Positions 16,559 through 25,257 of a stretch of 64,000 nucleotides of DNA are shown here, in pieces. The translations under genes and the position numbers were made by a program. Positions within the stretch are counted from its first letter, which is position 1. Every line of letters starts with the position of its first letter. The DNA is from Cohnella ginsengisoli (lineage in GTDB: Bacteria; Bacillota; Bacilli; Paenibacillales; Paenibacillaceae): assembly GCF_029525555.1 (NCBI RefSeq), contig NZ_JAPDHZ010000006.1, positions 62,001-126,000 on the forward strand, written 5' to 3'. The notes beneath the pieces were generated by a model, which did not search any database, was not told the DNA's origin, and was given only the letters and a program-made list of their open reading frames with translations.

Positions 16559-18068
16559 ATGCACGCCGGTAACCGGTTCGTACGCTCGCTTATGCTGACT
16601 TTGATCACCGCTTTTCTGCTCCTGCCTTTGGACGCCTTCGCCGCTGGTACCCAACAAGCCCCATCCGCTTCATCTCCACTGCGTCTGATGCTAAACGGAA
16701 AGCTCTCTAAAGCGGTCCCGATTCTCTTGGACAAGACCCCTTATGTACCGCTTGAACCAGCCGTTTTCGCCGTCCTCGGTTATAAGCTCACCCAAAGTGG
16801 AAGCCTCTATCGATTCACTTCCGCCGCGGTTAGCGGCGAATTCGGCTCAGATAAGGCGGCCATCATCAATAACGAGCCGGTTACGTTACCCGAGGCGGCT
16901 ATCCCTTATAAAGGAAAGCGCTATGCGCCCCTTCGTCTGCTATCGAGCCTGTTTGGCCTTGAGGCCGTCTATCGGCCGAAGACCGGCACGATTGAACTGA
17001 AATCGACCGCGGGCAGACAAGCCCTGCTTTTCGGCTACATCACCCGCCAGGATGGAACGCCGGTGAAGAAAGGGATGCTCAGTATGACCACCTGGTCTCC
17101 AGCGCTAAAATCGAACGTAGAGGTGTCAGCCACCGTCACAGAGGGCTTTTTCCGGGTCGTTCTGCAACCAAATACAGTCTACCAGCCATTCTCGGTCTTC
17201 GATTTTGGATTCACCAACTTCATTCTTCACGGTGTCGATCCCATTACGCTTCAAGCAGGGGGAGACGCGATTTCTTCGCATGGGCGCACCCAAACCGAAC
17301 TTGTTGGTCCACTTGCAGTATCCGGACGGGACGCCGGTGAAGAAAGCCACAATCTTCGATGAAGGCCATGACCCGATCCAGATCCTGAACGGAGCAGGCG
17401 GCGCTACGGTCCATTCCGATATCAAACAAATTTTGTTCACCAACGTGACTATCCAGGACCAGAAGGATACGGATTGGGATCTGTTCGACCTCTATCAGGT
17501 GCCGGAGAATGGGACCGGAGAAATTACGCTTACCCTTAAAAGGCCGAATGTGATCATCGATCTGAAAGACAGCAAAGGCAGGCCGCTGACCAGCTCCCTG
17601 GAGGTGCTCGGGAAAGACGCCTCCGGCTGGGAGCAGTCGTATCGGATCGATCCAATCAACGGCAAGTATAACTGCTACCTCCCGGATGGAAGCTATCAGC
17701 TGTATGCTTATTATCACTACCCTATTCGCCAGTACTATTACTTGAACAAGAGGTTCACCGTGGCGAACGGCGTTTCGGATCTCTCCTTCTCTTGGCAGAT
17801 GCCCGACCCGAACATTAGCGGAACCGTCGCCTTCAATGACGGCGCGAACGTCGGGAGCGGTTATATCAGCTTCTCCAATAGCAGTTCGACCGACCTGTCT
17901 GCATGGGTAAATGATGACGGTACGTTCCAGATTTATCTCCCCGATGGGAACTATAGAGCAGCCTATCAGCCGACCGGAGAAATCGGCGGACAATGTTGGG
18001 CGGATGAAGCGTTTGTGGTTAGGAACGGCAAGGCGGAGGCAGATACGGACCTGATTTTCTTTCATTAA
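16559..18068 (+). CDS. secreted copper-amine-oxidase-N-domain protein (frameshifted)
   Basis: Exported protein of ~500 aa. Signal peptide at ~10-30 (SLMLTLITAFLLLPLDAFA), then a Cu_amine_oxidN1 domain (LMLNGKLSKAVPILLDKTPYVPLEP to GTIEL), found in many Paenibacillaceae surface proteins. Two carboxypeptidase-regulatory-like segments follow, each beginning with the near-repeat DGTPVKKG / DGTPVKKA, then further beta-rich segments with DGSYQLYAYYHY and DGNYRAAYQP. The frame breaks in a G5 run at about 17262-17266; dropping one G joins ITLQAG to ETRFLRMG. ORFs 16559-17362 and 17205-18068 are the two halves. No enzyme activity is implied by the N1 domain. Probably a cell-surface or matrix component. 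Confidence 0.75.
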
Positions 18069-18107
18069 ACGAAAAAGGACCTTGGCGGCTTGTAATTGAT
18101 GCCTGAA

Positions 18108-18114
18108 GTCAACA
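18108..18114 (+). repeat. single GTCAACA after a hairpin-like arm (possible module D)
   Basis: TTGGCGGCTT, ~10 nt, then GAAGTCAACACG. This resembles the stretch preceding the first pair in modules A-C and the degenerate copy near 22040-22060. The second repeat is absent. Confidence 0.3.
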
Positions 18115-18206
18115 CGATCTGGAAGAGGATGTTATCGTCAGCTGCCAACCGGGGCGGGCGACCGTTTACGATGTACGCTTAGTAACGAGCAGCACGAACG
18201 ATTTGA

Positions 18207-18250
18207 ATACATCGTCAGGGGCTTACCCCCTATGGCGATGTATTTTTATG
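18207..18250 (+). terminator. terminator with ATACATCG...CGATGTAT stem
   Basis: ATACATCG pairs with CGATGTAT, with an inner AGGGG/CCCCT stem, followed by TTTT. It matches the element at 47821-47863 over GGCGATGTATTTTTATG. Confidence 0.7.
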
Positions 18251-18326
18251 TCTCTTAGGGTAATTAATCGCTTGACCCGGTACCATAGTCCGGGGTTTAT
18301 CATACATGAAGGGAGGATGCAGCGCG

Positions 18327-18736
18327 ATGGACAGATTCACGATCGGTCAAGTGGCCCAAGCGGCGAACATCAATCCGGAAACCGTCAAATATTACGAAAA
18401 GCGCGGGCTGCTGCCAAAGCCGGCCAGAAGCAAGTCAGGATATCGGTTGTACTCCAACTCCGCCGTCGAGGATATCCAGTTGATCAAGAAAGCGCAAGAT
18501 ATTGGGTTTATGTTGAATGATATCAAGCGGCTTCTGGCGTTGGTCAAGCAGGAGAGCTACTTTCCAGTGGAGGAGATGCAGGCGTACGCGGTTACTAAAT
18601 CGCGGAAATCAACGAAATGATCGACCGTTTGGCGAGCTTCAAATTACTGTTGGAGCAGGCGGTCGAGCGTCCTGCGCATTCCGATCCTTCTCTCAAACCC
18701 GGTTGCCCCGTGTTACAAAGATTAAAAAAAGGATGA
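18327..18736 (+). CDS. MerR family transcriptional regulator (frameshifted)
   Basis: MerR-type activator of ~135 aa. The N-terminal winged helix is clear (FTIGQVAQAANINPETVKYY and KRGLLPKPAR), followed by the dimerisation helix. A C-terminal GCPVLQ segment contains a Cys that could be a metal or thiol sensor, as in mercury-type MerR. ATG 18327 has GGGAGG 10 nt upstream. The frame breaks at AAA 18595-18597: one missing A separates YAVTK from IAEINEMIDRLASFKLLL. It ends 5 bp before the thioredoxin-like gene and is probably co-transcribed with it. The inducer is unknown. Confidence 0.82.
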
Positions 18737-18741
18737 TGCAC

Positions 18742-19008
18742 ATGGGTAAAACAATCGAGATTTTTAAAGACGGCAGCCCGCAATCGGATGCACTCGAAGC
18801 TCAAGTCAGAGCGTTGGCTTGCCCGCGATGCTCCATTCTCGTTTACGACACGGGAAGCCCGGATTTAGAAGCAAAAATGCAGGCCAAAGCGGCCGAATAT
18901 GGAATTGAATCCTTGCCTGCGGTTACTTTGGATGGTAAAGCGGTGACGCCGGAACAGCTCAATAAGGGGAATGTAGCGCAAGTCGTACGAAGCCTGTTCC
19001 ACAAATAA
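18742..19008 (+). CDS. small thioredoxin/glutaredoxin-like protein
   Basis: 88-aa protein with a CPRC active-site motif near residues 27-30 (LACPRCSILVYD) and a cis-Pro region (ESLPAVTLDGKAV), indicating a thioredoxin fold. Three in-frame ATGs lie at 18733, 18736 and 18742; the last has the best spacing from AAAGG. It directly follows the MerR gene, and such pairs suggest thiol-redox or metal handling. The substrate cannot be told from the sequence. Confidence 0.7.
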   Translation: MGKTIEIFKDGSPQSDALEAQVRALACPRCSILVYDTGSPDLEAKMQAKAAEYGIESLPAVTLDGKAVTPEQLNKGNVAQVVRSLFHK

Positions 19009-19032
19009 CAAGCTTGCGAACGCCTCAGACCG

Positions 19033-19474
19033 TCATTGACGTCTCGCGGTCCCCGTAAGCAGCGCGCCGAGCGTCGCTCCGTACAATGTATGAGCGGCCA
19101 TCCAGCATAGGAACGCGAACCCGTCGGTCAGGATGGGCGTGCGGTCAGATAGGGCGGAAGTCGGGTACAGGCAGAGTCCGACGGCGAGCCCGACGCAGGT
19201 CGCATAACGCGTCATGCGCGCTGGCTCTACGTCCGTGCGGTGCATCCACCAAGACAAGCAGAGACCAAGCGCGACGGAGATCGTCAGATGAATACCAAAC
19301 TCTACCCACTCGGGAAGGGAGATTCGGTTGACGAAAGGCACGTAATCCACGTTCAGCAGCAACGTATAGACGGGCTTCGCGGTCGCCCCCCTCGACGAGC
19401 TTTAAGACGAGACCGAGCACGACGCCGGATACAGCGCCTGCAAATATCGTTTTCGCGATTGGTCTGGCTATGGC
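19033..19474 (-). CDS. uncharacterised four-helix membrane protein (frameshifted, start unclear)
   Basis: Hydrophobic protein with about four transmembrane segments: IFAGAVSGVVLGLVLKLVEG, IHLTISVALGLCLSWWMH, CVGLAVGLCLYPTS, and a final helix ending LYGATLGALLTG. The frame breaks at six C on the + strand (19386-19391), separating the first helix from KPVYTLLLNVDYVPF. No ATG, GTG or TTG fits the first-helix frame after the TGA at 19478, so either another error or an unusual start exists. I do not recognise the family. Confidence 0.5.
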
Positions 19475-19772
19475 GAATCACCTCTGTATCGTCATGAACG
19501 GTGAAGCGTTATACAGGTCTACGATCGTGAGCATACGCGTCCTCGCTGATATAAAAAGTTCAAACTTGACCTAGACGAAGTGTAGCATAGTAACTTAAAA
19601 GTTGTGTAGCTCTGGAGATCAAGGGATGTGCGCCCGCGACTGGGAGCGTCAGAATTCCATGCAGCCATAGCCAGCTTTGTCCTGCGCATACATCTACAAC
19701 GAAGTGCCGGGACACACCTCCGAATATTCGTGCATAGGATTCAGGAGCATGGAACGGATGGGAGCGGGAAAA
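19475..19772. other. intergenic stretch with no recognised content
   Basis: I see no gene, hairpin or repeat that I can support here. It presumably carries promoters for the flanking genes. Confidence 0.4.
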
Positions 19773-20273
19773 ATGCGCGACTTCGACCCCAATAAGCTAT
19801 TCGTGCAGTACAGAAGCGGTATGTGTCCTGCGACTCCTGTCGTTCCCAGAAGGTATACGCTCACCCACTCTGATGCGACCGGAGATTTATTTTTAACCGT
19901 CGGCGCTCTTTATGCCTGGGATCGAATCAATGTCATGCGAGATGAGGTGTTGAGCGAATGGAGGCGGGAGGGAGCCTGCGTACGTAACGTCTCGTGCGTC
20001 TACCTGGATAACGGCGAAATCGGGGAAGAAGCGGCGGCACGACGGAACGAAGTATTTAGACGCGAACTGCCCCTGGCCCTCGCCGCCATCCGGTATGGAG
20101 ACCGGTTTTTATTCGACCGATGCCCAAGACTCGATGCAGCACCGATCATCGTCCGATTCCAGTCCGCCTATCCCCGGTATGCCAGACAGGAATATTGGGG
20201 CACGTTCAATGATTATATGACGGACGATATCGGGGGAGGTCGTATGCCGGAGCGATTGAACCGCTCACAGTGA
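19773..20273 (+). CDS. StayGreen-domain protein
   Basis: 166-aa protein matching the bacterial StayGreen family. Typical blocks are FDPNKLFVQYRSG, PRRYTLTHSDATGDLFL, and MRDEVLSEW near the middle. Plant homologues are magnesium-dechelatases acting on chlorophyll. Bacterial members have a related fold and sometimes dechelating activity in vitro, but a physiological role is not established. The ATG at 19773 follows GGGAGCGGG; an ATG at 19749 would add eight residues. The 3' end is followed immediately by a degenerate repeat pair (GCCAACA/GCCGACA). Confidence 0.78.
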   Translation: MRDFDPNKLFVQYRSGMCPATPVVPRRYTLTHSDATGDLFLTVGALYAWDRINVMRDEVLSEWRREGACVRNVSCVYLDNGEIGEEAAARRNEVFRRELPLALAAIRYGDRFLFDRCPRLDAAPIIVRFQSAYPRYARQEYWGTFNDYMTDDIGGGRMPERLNRSQ

Positions 20274-20276
20274 GAA

Positions 20277-20294
20277 GCCAACAGGGAGCCGACA
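20277..20294 (+). repeat. degenerate repeat pair GCCAACA/GCCGACA, 11-bp period
   Basis: GCCAACA at 20277 and GCCGACA at 20288, with GGGA between. Same spacing as the GTCAACA pairs in modules A-C. Could be a decayed copy or chance. Confidence 0.3.
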
Positions 20295-20379
20295 GTCGTC
20301 CTCAGACAATGTTTACATCGTGCCATCTCGTTTCTGTTCGTTCCTCCGGCGGGTAATAGAGCCAAAAGGAGGAGCTGCC

Positions 20380-21465
20380 ATGCTGCATGCGAGGTTTTTT
20401 CGAATCATTATCAGCGTTATTTTCGTGCTGCTGGCGATCTTTCTTCTCTTCCTTGATCGCTTCATGTTCGCGCCGATCGTTCGGATGTTCGAAATTTTGA
20501 TTCTGCCGATCTCGCTGTCCGGCTTTCTCTATTACCTCCTCCGCCCGATCGTCGGCTTTCTACATAACCGGGGGATGAAGCGTTGGCTTGCCGTCACGCT
20601 GCTTTATCTGGTGTTCGCTGGTTTAATCGCCTTGTTCATCTGGCTGGTGTGGCCGTCGTTGCGCGATCAGACGAACAACTTTATCAACAATGCGCCCAAA
20701 GTCGTGGAGGACCTGAGCGATCAGGTTCAGGATAAGACGGATAACGGGAGCGTGGTCTCCACGGTCCTGCCGGAGTCGTTCGATTTGGAAACTCGGATGT
20801 CGGAGTATGCCCAGAAGGCTGGCGCCTGGGTTTCTACGTATCTGACGAACATCATCTCCGTCGTTTCCCGTGCTGTCGTGTTGATCGGGGTCGTGCCGGT
20901 CATTCTCTTCTTTATGCTCAAGGACGGGCGCAAGCTTGAGGATTCCCTTCTGTATCTTGTGCCGCGCAAATACAAGGCCGAAGGCCGTGCCGCGCTGTCT
21001 GAGATTGACGAAGCGCTCGGTTCGTTCATCGTGAGCCGTGTCGTGCTGAACATCATTCTCGGCGTTCTTATGTATATCGGCTTCCTGATCATCGGGCTTC
21101 CGTATGCGCTGATGCTTGTGCTAGTCGCCGTCGTGCTGAACTTTATTCCGTACATCGGGGCCATTCTATCGGCTGTTCCGGTTCTCGTTGTCGCTTTTAT
21201 GCAATCTCCCATGATGGCGCTCTGGTCGCTGCTCATTATTCTGGCTGCGCAGCAGATTCAGGACCATATTCTGACGCCGATCATCTTCGGGCGGACGATG
21301 GCGATTCATCCCGTGACCATCATCGTGCTCCTGCTGCTTGGCGGCGATCTCGCCGGCGTGCTGGGCATGCTGCTGAGCATCCCGTTCTATATTGTCGTTA
21401 AAATTTTGTTTACGCATATTTACAAACTGTTCTTCCAGGAGAAGGTGGAAGAGATTGTAGAATAG
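20380..21465 (+). CDS. AI-2E family transporter
   Basis: 361-aa polytopic membrane protein of the AI-2 exporter-like/TqsA/YdbI superfamily, about eight helices. Family features are the large soluble loop after TM3 (residues ~75-140), the helix GVVPVILFFMLKDGRKL, the segment SFIVSRVVLNIILGVLMYIG, and the C-terminal NFIPYIGAILSAVPV and IQDHILTPIIFGRTM motifs. ATG 20380 has AGGAGGAG 7 nt upstream. Members transport small signals, ions or unknown substrates; the substrate here is unknown. Single gene, converging with the holin gene. Confidence 0.9.
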   Translation: MLHARFFRIIISVIFVLLAIFLLFLDRFMFAPIVRMFEILILPISLSGFLYYLLRPIVGFLHNRGMKRWLAVTLLYLVFAGLIALFIWLVWPSLRDQTNNFINNAPKVVEDLSDQVQDKTDNGSVVSTVLPESFDLETRMSEYAQKAGAWVSTYLTNIISVVSRAVVLIGVVPVILFFMLKDGRKLEDSLLYLVPRKYKAEGRAALSEIDEALGSFIVSRVVLNIILGVLMYIGFLIIGLPYALMLVLVAVVLNFIPYIGAILSAVPVLVVAFMQSPMMALWSLLIILAAQQIQDHILTPIIFGRTMAIHPVTIIVLLLLGGDLAGVLGMLLSIPFYIVVKILFTHIYKLFFQEKVEEIVE

Positions 21466-21502
21466 CGGCGATCAAAGATGCAGGATGTCATCCGCCTTAA
21501 CG

Positions 21503-21533
21503 CCAAAAGCCCTCCGCCTGAACGGCAGAGGGC
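21503..21533 (-). terminator. terminator of the holin gene
   Basis: On the minus strand GCCCTCTGCC pairs with GGCGGAGGGC, followed by TTTT. Confidence 0.75.
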
Positions 21534-21564
21534 CGAGTTCCGAGATGGGGCGCGACGCTGCGAG

Positions 21565-21858
21565 CTACAGCTTCGCCTTGATATCCTTCAGGTACTTGAT
21601 GACGAGGGCGACAGCCCCTATATAATAAGCCGTATTGACGATCCAACCCGTCTCGTCCATCGAAGCGATGCCCGCCAGCATGAAGAGCGGCAGCACATAG
21701 AAGACGATTTCCCTCAAGTAGACGAGAACTGCATCATTCGCGCTACCAAGCTTGTTGCCTTGGAGCGACTGGAAGAATCCGACCAGGAAGTCGACCGCCA
21801 TCGAGCCTAGAACAACCCATAGGGCGACCTCCATCCAATGCGTCAGTGAACCAATCAT
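21565..21858 (-). CDS. phage-type holin family protein
   Basis: 97-aa protein with three hydrophobic segments (LWVVLGSMAVDFLVGFFQSL, IVFYVLPLFMLAGIA, NTAYYIGAVALVIKYL) and a charged C-terminus ending IKAKL, as in toxin-secretion/phage-lysis holins. AAAGGATG precedes the ATG at 21856-21858. It is solitary, with no endolysin or phage structural gene beside it. It may be a domesticated holin or serve release of a cell-wall enzyme encoded elsewhere, for example the signal-less hydrolase at 3634-4470. Confidence 0.8.
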   Translation of the reverse strand: MIGSLTHWMEVALWVVLGSMAVDFLVGFFQSLQGNKLGSANDAVLVYLREIVFYVLPLFMLAGIASMDETGWIVNTAYYIGAVALVIKYLKDIKAKL

Positions 21859-22238
21859 CCCGAATCATCCTTTCCTGCTTAGCGTAAAGTTCCACCAACA
21901 GGATATTCTTGAGCGGACAGGCGTGTGCGGGCGCGGTTGAAAACAGGCTTATGAGAGCGTCGGAGACGAAGCAGGACTGAAAGACGCACAAAGCGTCTTC
22001 CCAATAAACAAGCCGACATGCAGCCCAAGGGCTTTGGCGGCTTATTTTATATGCTCGAAGTCAGCAACAGCTTGCAGCGCCTTGTTAATAAAGGCAATAT
22101 CAACAGAATATAAATAATAAACGCATACCATAAATCAACAGGGATTTACCAATTAAAATCGAATATTGTAATATCTAGAGGACTTTACTCATAGCAGGTT
22201 GGCCGCTAGTCTTCGATTAATGTGCAAAGGTGATACGT
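21859..22238. other. gene-free stretch with a hairpin and degenerate repeats (possible module E)
   Basis: AAGCCG (22010-22015) pairs with CGGCTT (22038-22043), followed by ATTTTAT. Then comes GAAGTCAGCAACAG, a corrupt form of GAAGTCAACA. ATCAACA occurs at 22099 and 22134. The hairpin 3' arm and following bases resemble those near 18090-18110. No gene seen. Confidence 0.4.
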
Positions 22239-23033
22239 TTGGATCAAAAGCCTTCCACCTCCCAGAGAAAAAAACGCAAAATCGGCCTCCATTGGATCAT
22301 TGCTTTCATTTTTCTTCTCATTCCTGTATCGGTCTGTGTTTATTACTACATTCCACAATACAATCGCTATACGGCTCTAGGAGAGATTGTCTCTGTACGG
22401 GAGATCGGCGTGCAGGGCAGCGTTCAATTCGTGTATGTACGGGAAGGCGTCACGCGCAACTTGTACGAGAAGCAAGCAGTCAGCAAGGCGCTGCCTGACG
22501 CCCGGTTCTATCCGGCCGATTCCTCTGCCCTCGATGACCTGGCTGACACGGAATCCGTCGGCGAGGAAGCGCGCAACGAAACGATCGAGCATGCGATTGA
22601 TTCGACAATAGACCTGTCGGACGTTCCGGCCACGGAAGAGGAGAAGGACGCGGAGCTGTCTCGGCTAATTAAGGCTACATCGCGTTATTACGGCGATTCG
22701 ATCGGGTTGATGCTCGGCATCGGGTTAGTGGAAGAGAAGGAGCATCTGGATTTCTCGCAGAACGGCGAATGGACGGTTGCCGGTACCGGTACGCTCGAAG
22801 CGGACGAATTAGTCGGTTCGGTCGGCGCAATTCGGGACAAGCTGCGGACGGCTGAACAATCCGGAGCCGACATTTTCCTGGTTCCCAAGGATAAAGACAC
22901 GTTCTTGTACGAAGGGCTGAGCAACGAGGAAGAGGCGCAGCAGGTGGCACAAGAGTTGCATTTGCATCTACAAGTCGTGCCGGTGGCCAGCCTGTCGGAG
23001 GCGATCGCCTACTTGAAAAGTAAAGCACATTGA
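22239..23033 (+). CDS. membrane-anchored Lon-type (S16) serine protease
   Basis: 264-aa protein: basic N-terminus, one transmembrane helix (HWIIAFIFLLIPVSVCVYYY), a ~110-residue extracytoplasmic region and a C-terminal half resembling the Lon protease domain. The catalytic pair seems intact: Ser in YYGDSIGLML (Ser154) and Lys in GAIRDKLRTA (Lys201), followed by the family strand GADIFLVPKD. YlbL-type relatives place a PDZ domain before S16; here no PDZ is recognisable. TTG 22239 is chosen because AAAGGTGAT lies 5-7 nt upstream. The next gene encodes a membrane protein 26 bp downstream and may be a partner or substrate. Function unknown; extracytoplasmic proteolysis is inferred. Confidence 0.65.
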   Translation: MDQKPSTSQRKKRKIGLHWIIAFIFLLIPVSVCVYYYIPQYNRYTALGEIVSVREIGVQGSVQFVYVREGVTRNLYEKQAVSKALPDARFYPADSSALDDLADTESVGEEARNETIEHAIDSTIDLSDVPATEEEKDAELSRLIKATSRYYGDSIGLMLGIGLVEEKEHLDFSQNGEWTVAGTGTLEADELVGSVGAIRDKLRTAEQSGADIFLVPKDKDTFLYEGLSNEEEAQQVAQELHLHLQVVPVASLSEAIAYLKSKAH

Positions 23034-23059
23034 CCCGCGATCAAAGGAGCAACCGCTGA

Positions 23060-23770
23060 ATGGAACAGAAATTAAAATCGGAAATGCTGTCGAACCTGCT
23101 GAAAATTTTGCTGTGGGTACTCGTCGCGCTAGGCGCCGCGAGCTTTCTGGCCATTGTCATTTTCTGGATCGACGTTGACGTATTTATCGAACATGTTTAT
23201 CCGCTTGCCGGCATCATCCTAGACATCTCAAGCGCCTATCTTTACTACATTGATGTGGTCATTTATCTGATCTGGATCTATCGGGTTCACATGGACCTGA
23301 ACCGGCTGTATCCCCATTATCCCCGTACGCCGGGCGGGGCTCTGTCATGCATTATGGTGCCGGTGTACAGCCTTTACGGCGTTCCCTCGGTCTACTTGAC
23401 GATCGGCACGCACTTTCAGACGGAAGCGTCCAAACTAAAGAAGGAAGGACGCTGGGTCAGCGGACTGGCCGTACCGCTGTTAATCCTCCTGATCTGCGCG
23501 AACATTCTGAACCAAAGCGTAAAGAGAATGGAGGAACCAAGCACTGCCTTGCTTTTCTCCACAACGCTTGCAAATTTGATTTTGTATGTCGTTTTTCTCA
23601 TGCTGTGTCTCAAAATATCTCAAGGGCTCCGTAGCGTGAATGACAGCAGAAACGAGAATTTGCACGCTTCGCAAGACGCAGTCCCGACTGAACAGGCCGA
23701 CGAAGGAGCGCAGCCGGTTGGCTGGACTGCGTCCATCGAAAATCCGAATGCGACAACGAGGGAAGCGTAA
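23060..23770 (+). CDS. DUF4328-like membrane protein
   Basis: 236-aa protein with about five transmembrane segments. The central block YLIWIYRVHMDLNRLYPHY, followed by an aromatic-rich segment with VPVYSLYGVPSVYLTIG, resembles DUF4328 membrane proteins. The C-terminal ~40 residues are soluble and acidic/polar. The ATG at 23060 follows AAAGGAG. It sits 26 bp after the S16 protease gene and shares its terminator, so the two form an operon. Function unknown. Confidence 0.6.
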   Translation: MEQKLKSEMLSNLLKILLWVLVALGAASFLAIVIFWIDVDVFIEHVYPLAGIILDISSAYLYYIDVVIYLIWIYRVHMDLNRLYPHYPRTPGGALSCIMVPVYSLYGVPSVYLTIGTHFQTEASKLKKEGRWVSGLAVPLLILLICANILNQSVKRMEEPSTALLFSTTLANLILYVVFLMLCLKISQGLRSVNDSRNENLHASQDAVPTEQADEGAQPVGWTASIENPNATTREA

Positions 23771-23787
23771 CAGCTTAATTGACGTAT

Positions 23788-23825
23788 GCACCGCCATGTC
23801 GGCCAGTGGCTCTGGCGGTGCTTTA
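23788..23825 (+). terminator. rho-independent terminator
   Basis: GCACCGCCA pairs exactly with TGGCGGTGC, followed by TTTA. It ends the S16/DUF4328 operon. Confidence 0.75.
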
Positions 23826-23892
23826 GTGTCTTTAAATCCGGAGTCGAGCGACAAATCCGTATGGAAGGCGATTGACAAGGTTACGTATCCGT

Positions 23893-23922
23893 ATTATTAT
23901 CATTATCAATAATGATAATAAT
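23893..23922. promoter_or_regulatory. perfect 14-bp palindrome, putative operator
   Basis: ATTATTATCATTAT and its exact inverse ATAATGATAATAAT are separated by CA. It lies immediately before the RBS CGGAGG of the ArsR-like gene. Composition resembles Fur/Zur or ArsR-type operators. Autoregulation by the adjacent regulator is the simplest reading. Confidence 0.65.
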
Positions 23923-23939
23923 GAATCGGAGGAATTCGA

Positions 23940-24521
23940 ATGCCGGAGTCCAAGGCGGATCTCATCCTTCATCCGATACGCATGCGAATCATACAATCGC
24001 TGATCGGCGGCGTTCAGCGGACGACGCAGCAGATCGCGGAGCTGCTGACGGATATCCCGCAGGCGACGCTGTACCGTCACTTGAACAAGCTGCGCCAAGC
24101 CCAGCTGATCGAGATCGTCGATCAGCATCAGGTGCGCGGCACGATGGAGAAGGTATACCGGCTGGCCGAGCACGGCGCGGATGTGCCGGCCGACGATCTG
24201 AAGACGATGACGCCCGGACAGCACATGGAGCTGTTCATGAAGTTCATCGCGACGCTGATCGGCGAGTACGGCCGGTACCTGCAGCAGGAGAACTTCGATC
24301 TGGTTCGTGACGGGGTATCGATGCGCCAGGTCGAGCTATATCTAACGGACGAAGAGTACATGCAGCTGCTCGCGGATATGCGTGCGCCGCTGCTGCGGCA
24401 CTCCCTTAACGAACCCTTGGAGGGGCGGAGGAGAAGGAACATCGCCACCATCGTCATCCCGGGAGCAAATATGAGTGCAGCGCCAGCCAATCGGACAAAG
24501 GAGCAGGATGATCATGAATAA
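23940..24521 (+). CDS. ArsR-like winged-helix transcriptional regulator
   Basis: 193-aa regulator. Residues ~8-70 form a winged helix (HPIRMRIIQSLI, TTQQIAELLTDIPQATLYRHL, then the wing VRGTMEKVYRLAE). The C-terminal ~110 residues are helical and probably dimerise or bind a ligand. A perfect palindrome lies 17 bp before the ATG, so autorepression is likely. It overlaps the next gene by 8 bp, so it heads an operon with the YhfC-type protease, PLDc_N protein and ABC exporter. The inducer is unknown. Confidence 0.82.
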   Translation: MPESKADLILHPIRMRIIQSLIGGVQRTTQQIAELLTDIPQATLYRHLNKLRQAQLIEIVDQHQVRGTMEKVYRLAEHGADVPADDLKTMTPGQHMELFMKFIATLIGEYGRYLQQENFDLVRDGVSMRQVELYLTDEEYMQLLADMRAPLLRHSLNEPLEGRRRRNIATIVIPGANMSAAPANRTKEQDDHE

Positions 24522-25224
24522 CGTTCAACAGGCGGTAACCGGAAGCGACACCCAGCAGCAATTCGAGTTCGCCGTGCGTCGTGCAAAATGGATTCTTCCT
24601 CTTTACATCGTCGTGCCCGCGCTATTCGCGCTCGGATTTTACGCAGGCGGAGTCGATATGGATTGGAAGGCTTTCGGCCTGGGTGCGCTGGGATGGTTCG
24701 TCGCGCTCCTGCTGCGAGGACCGGTGAGCGCGCTGGCGATGAAGATGCCTAGGGAGAAGGGGACCGCGATCGTCACGGGCTCGTCCGGCGTCCTTGAGGA
24801 AGGCGTCCGCGTCGCCATGCTGCTGCTCACGAGCACGGCATACGGCTGGGCGGTCTCGTTCGGGCAAGGCTGGGCGGCCGTCGAGGTGCTGTTTGTCATG
24901 GTGAACGTCATCGCCCTGGCGGCGCTCGCGCCGAAGACGGACGAGAAGTCGATGCAAGCCAAGGAGATGTTGAAGCAGCAGGGACAGCTCAGCGCGGGTC
25001 CGATCTGGGGCGTGATCGAGCGGGTGTTCGCGAGCGCGTTTCATATCGGCTGCACGCTGCTGGTGGCTAAATATCCATGGTCGGCGGCCGCCCTCATCCC
25101 GCTTCACAGCTTCGTCAATCTGGCTGCGGTCAAGTACGCCAGGATCTCGATCTATAAGGTCGAGCTGCTGATGGCCATCGCGGGCACCGTCATGCTGGCC
25201 GTCGGCATCGCGGTATCGGTCTGA
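24514..25224 (+). CDS. YhfC-type glutamic intramembrane protease (CPBP-like)
   Basis: 236-aa membrane protein with ~7 helices carrying the three motifs of the CAAX/CPBP-type glutamic proteases. EEGVR (Glu95, Glu96, Arg99) is the first, FHIGC (His177) the second, and HSFVN (His198, Asn202) the third. YhfC-family proteins have been proposed as regulatory intramembrane proteases. ATG 24514 has GGAG 10 nt upstream and overlaps the regulator's stop. Position between a regulator and an ABC exporter suggests processing of a peptide or of an envelope stress signal; this is inferred. Confidence 0.75.
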   Translation: MNNVQQAVTGSDTQQQFEFAVRRAKWILPLYIVVPALFALGFYAGGVDMDWKAFGLGALGWFVALLLRGPVSALAMKMPREKGTAIVTGSSGVLEEGVRVAMLLLTSTAYGWAVSFGQGWAAVEVLFVMVNVIALAALAPKTDEKSMQAKEMLKQQGQLSAGPIWGVIERVFASAFHIGCTLLVAKYPWSAAALIPLHSFVNLAAVKYARISIYKVELLMAIAGTVMLAVGIAVSV

Positions 25225-25257
25225 ACAAGTCAAGCTGCCAATCGGAGGGATACATAT

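Noticed and set aside
20249..20263. A fourth att core (GGAGCGATTGAAC) at the StayGreen 3' end
   Set aside because: Partial match only, and it lies 27 bp from the degenerate repeat pair instead of ~140 bp.
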